Shown one piece after another: positions 5,907-7,704 of a stretch of DNA of 7,704 bases. The notes beneath the pieces are model-generated. The model searched no databases, was not told where the DNA came from, and was given only the letters and a program-made list of their open reading frames with translations. The stretch lies in NCBI GenBank assembly GCA_030550075.1, contig JAUQQB010000129.1, positions 1 to 7,704 on the forward strand, written 5' to 3'. The number at the start of each line of letters is the position of its first letter. Positions within the stretch are counted from its first letter, which is position 1. Origin of the DNA: Chloroflexota bacterium (GTDB taxonomy: Bacteria; Chloroflexota; Anaerolineae; Thermoflexales; Thermoflexaceae). The position numbers and the translations under genes were made by a program.

Positions 5907-5937
5907 AAGGGGCGGATGGTTTAGCCATCCGCCCCTT
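5907..5937. terminator. Bidirectional hairpin terminator between convergent genes
   Basis: A perfect 13-bp stem (AAGGGGCGGATGG at 5907-5919 with its complement at 5925-5937) has a 5-base loop. It lies between the convergent glycosyltransferase and ftsH stop codons, which are 61 bp apart. In the minus direction it is followed by TGTGTTTA after the paired TT, a U-rich tail that suits ftsH; in the plus direction the tail (CCCTTCG) is poor. It therefore probably ends ftsH transcription efficiently and also stops or protects the opposing transcript. Confidence 0.8.
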
Positions 5938-5962
5938 CCCTTCGCCGCCTATCCGGTGAAGG

Positions 5963-7704
<1,742 letters not shown>

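Overview
The window looks like part of a thermophilic, fairly GC-rich Chloroflexota chromosome (Anaerolineae or Thermoflexus-like). This is inferred from the type of glycosyltransferase present: a GT39/ArnT-like membrane enzyme with degenerate beta-rich C-terminal modules of the 'PGEY...DLPAGRY...VGWY' kind, which I associate with that phylum. Nothing in the window fixes the species.

Layout. Positions 12-1151 (minus) encode an FAD/NAD(P)-type pyridine nucleotide-disulfide oxidoreductase of the sulfide:quinone reductase/flavocytochrome c sulfide dehydrogenase-like group. Positions 1280-1714 (minus) encode a small HExxH protein resembling DUF4157 putative metallopeptidases. A 378-base stretch without a gene (1715-2091) separates it from a divergent plus-strand gene (2092-2799) for a SIS-domain protein of the UPF0309 type. 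A further 333-base gap (2800-3132) leads to a 922-residue GT39-type glycosyltransferase (3133-5901, plus). This converges on ftsH (5963-7704, minus), whose N-terminal coding part lies beyond the window edge. A 13-bp perfect hairpin between the two stop codons is a probable shared terminator.

The five genes do not form an obvious pathway or operon. The two leftmost share a strand but are 128 bp apart, and the others are divergent, widely spaced or convergent. Each reads as an individual housekeeping or envelope function: redox chemistry at the membrane, a possible peptidase, sugar-phosphate binding, glycan transfer at the outer face of the membrane, and membrane protein quality control.

The least ordinary material is in the intergenic DNA. 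Two different fold-back elements flank the SIS gene. One, at 1754-1935, has 14-bp perfect termini, a longer imperfect stem and internal hairpins. The other, at 2806-2931, has 14 to 15-bp terminal inverted repeats and imperfect 8-bp flanking repeats, and looks like a MITE. Two compact dyads also stand out: one beside a TATAAT box upstream of the SIS gene, and a 34-bp dyad upstream of the glycosyltransferase gene. I see no tRNA, rRNA, CRISPR array, intact transposase or defence system. I do not think a new multi-gene system is present.
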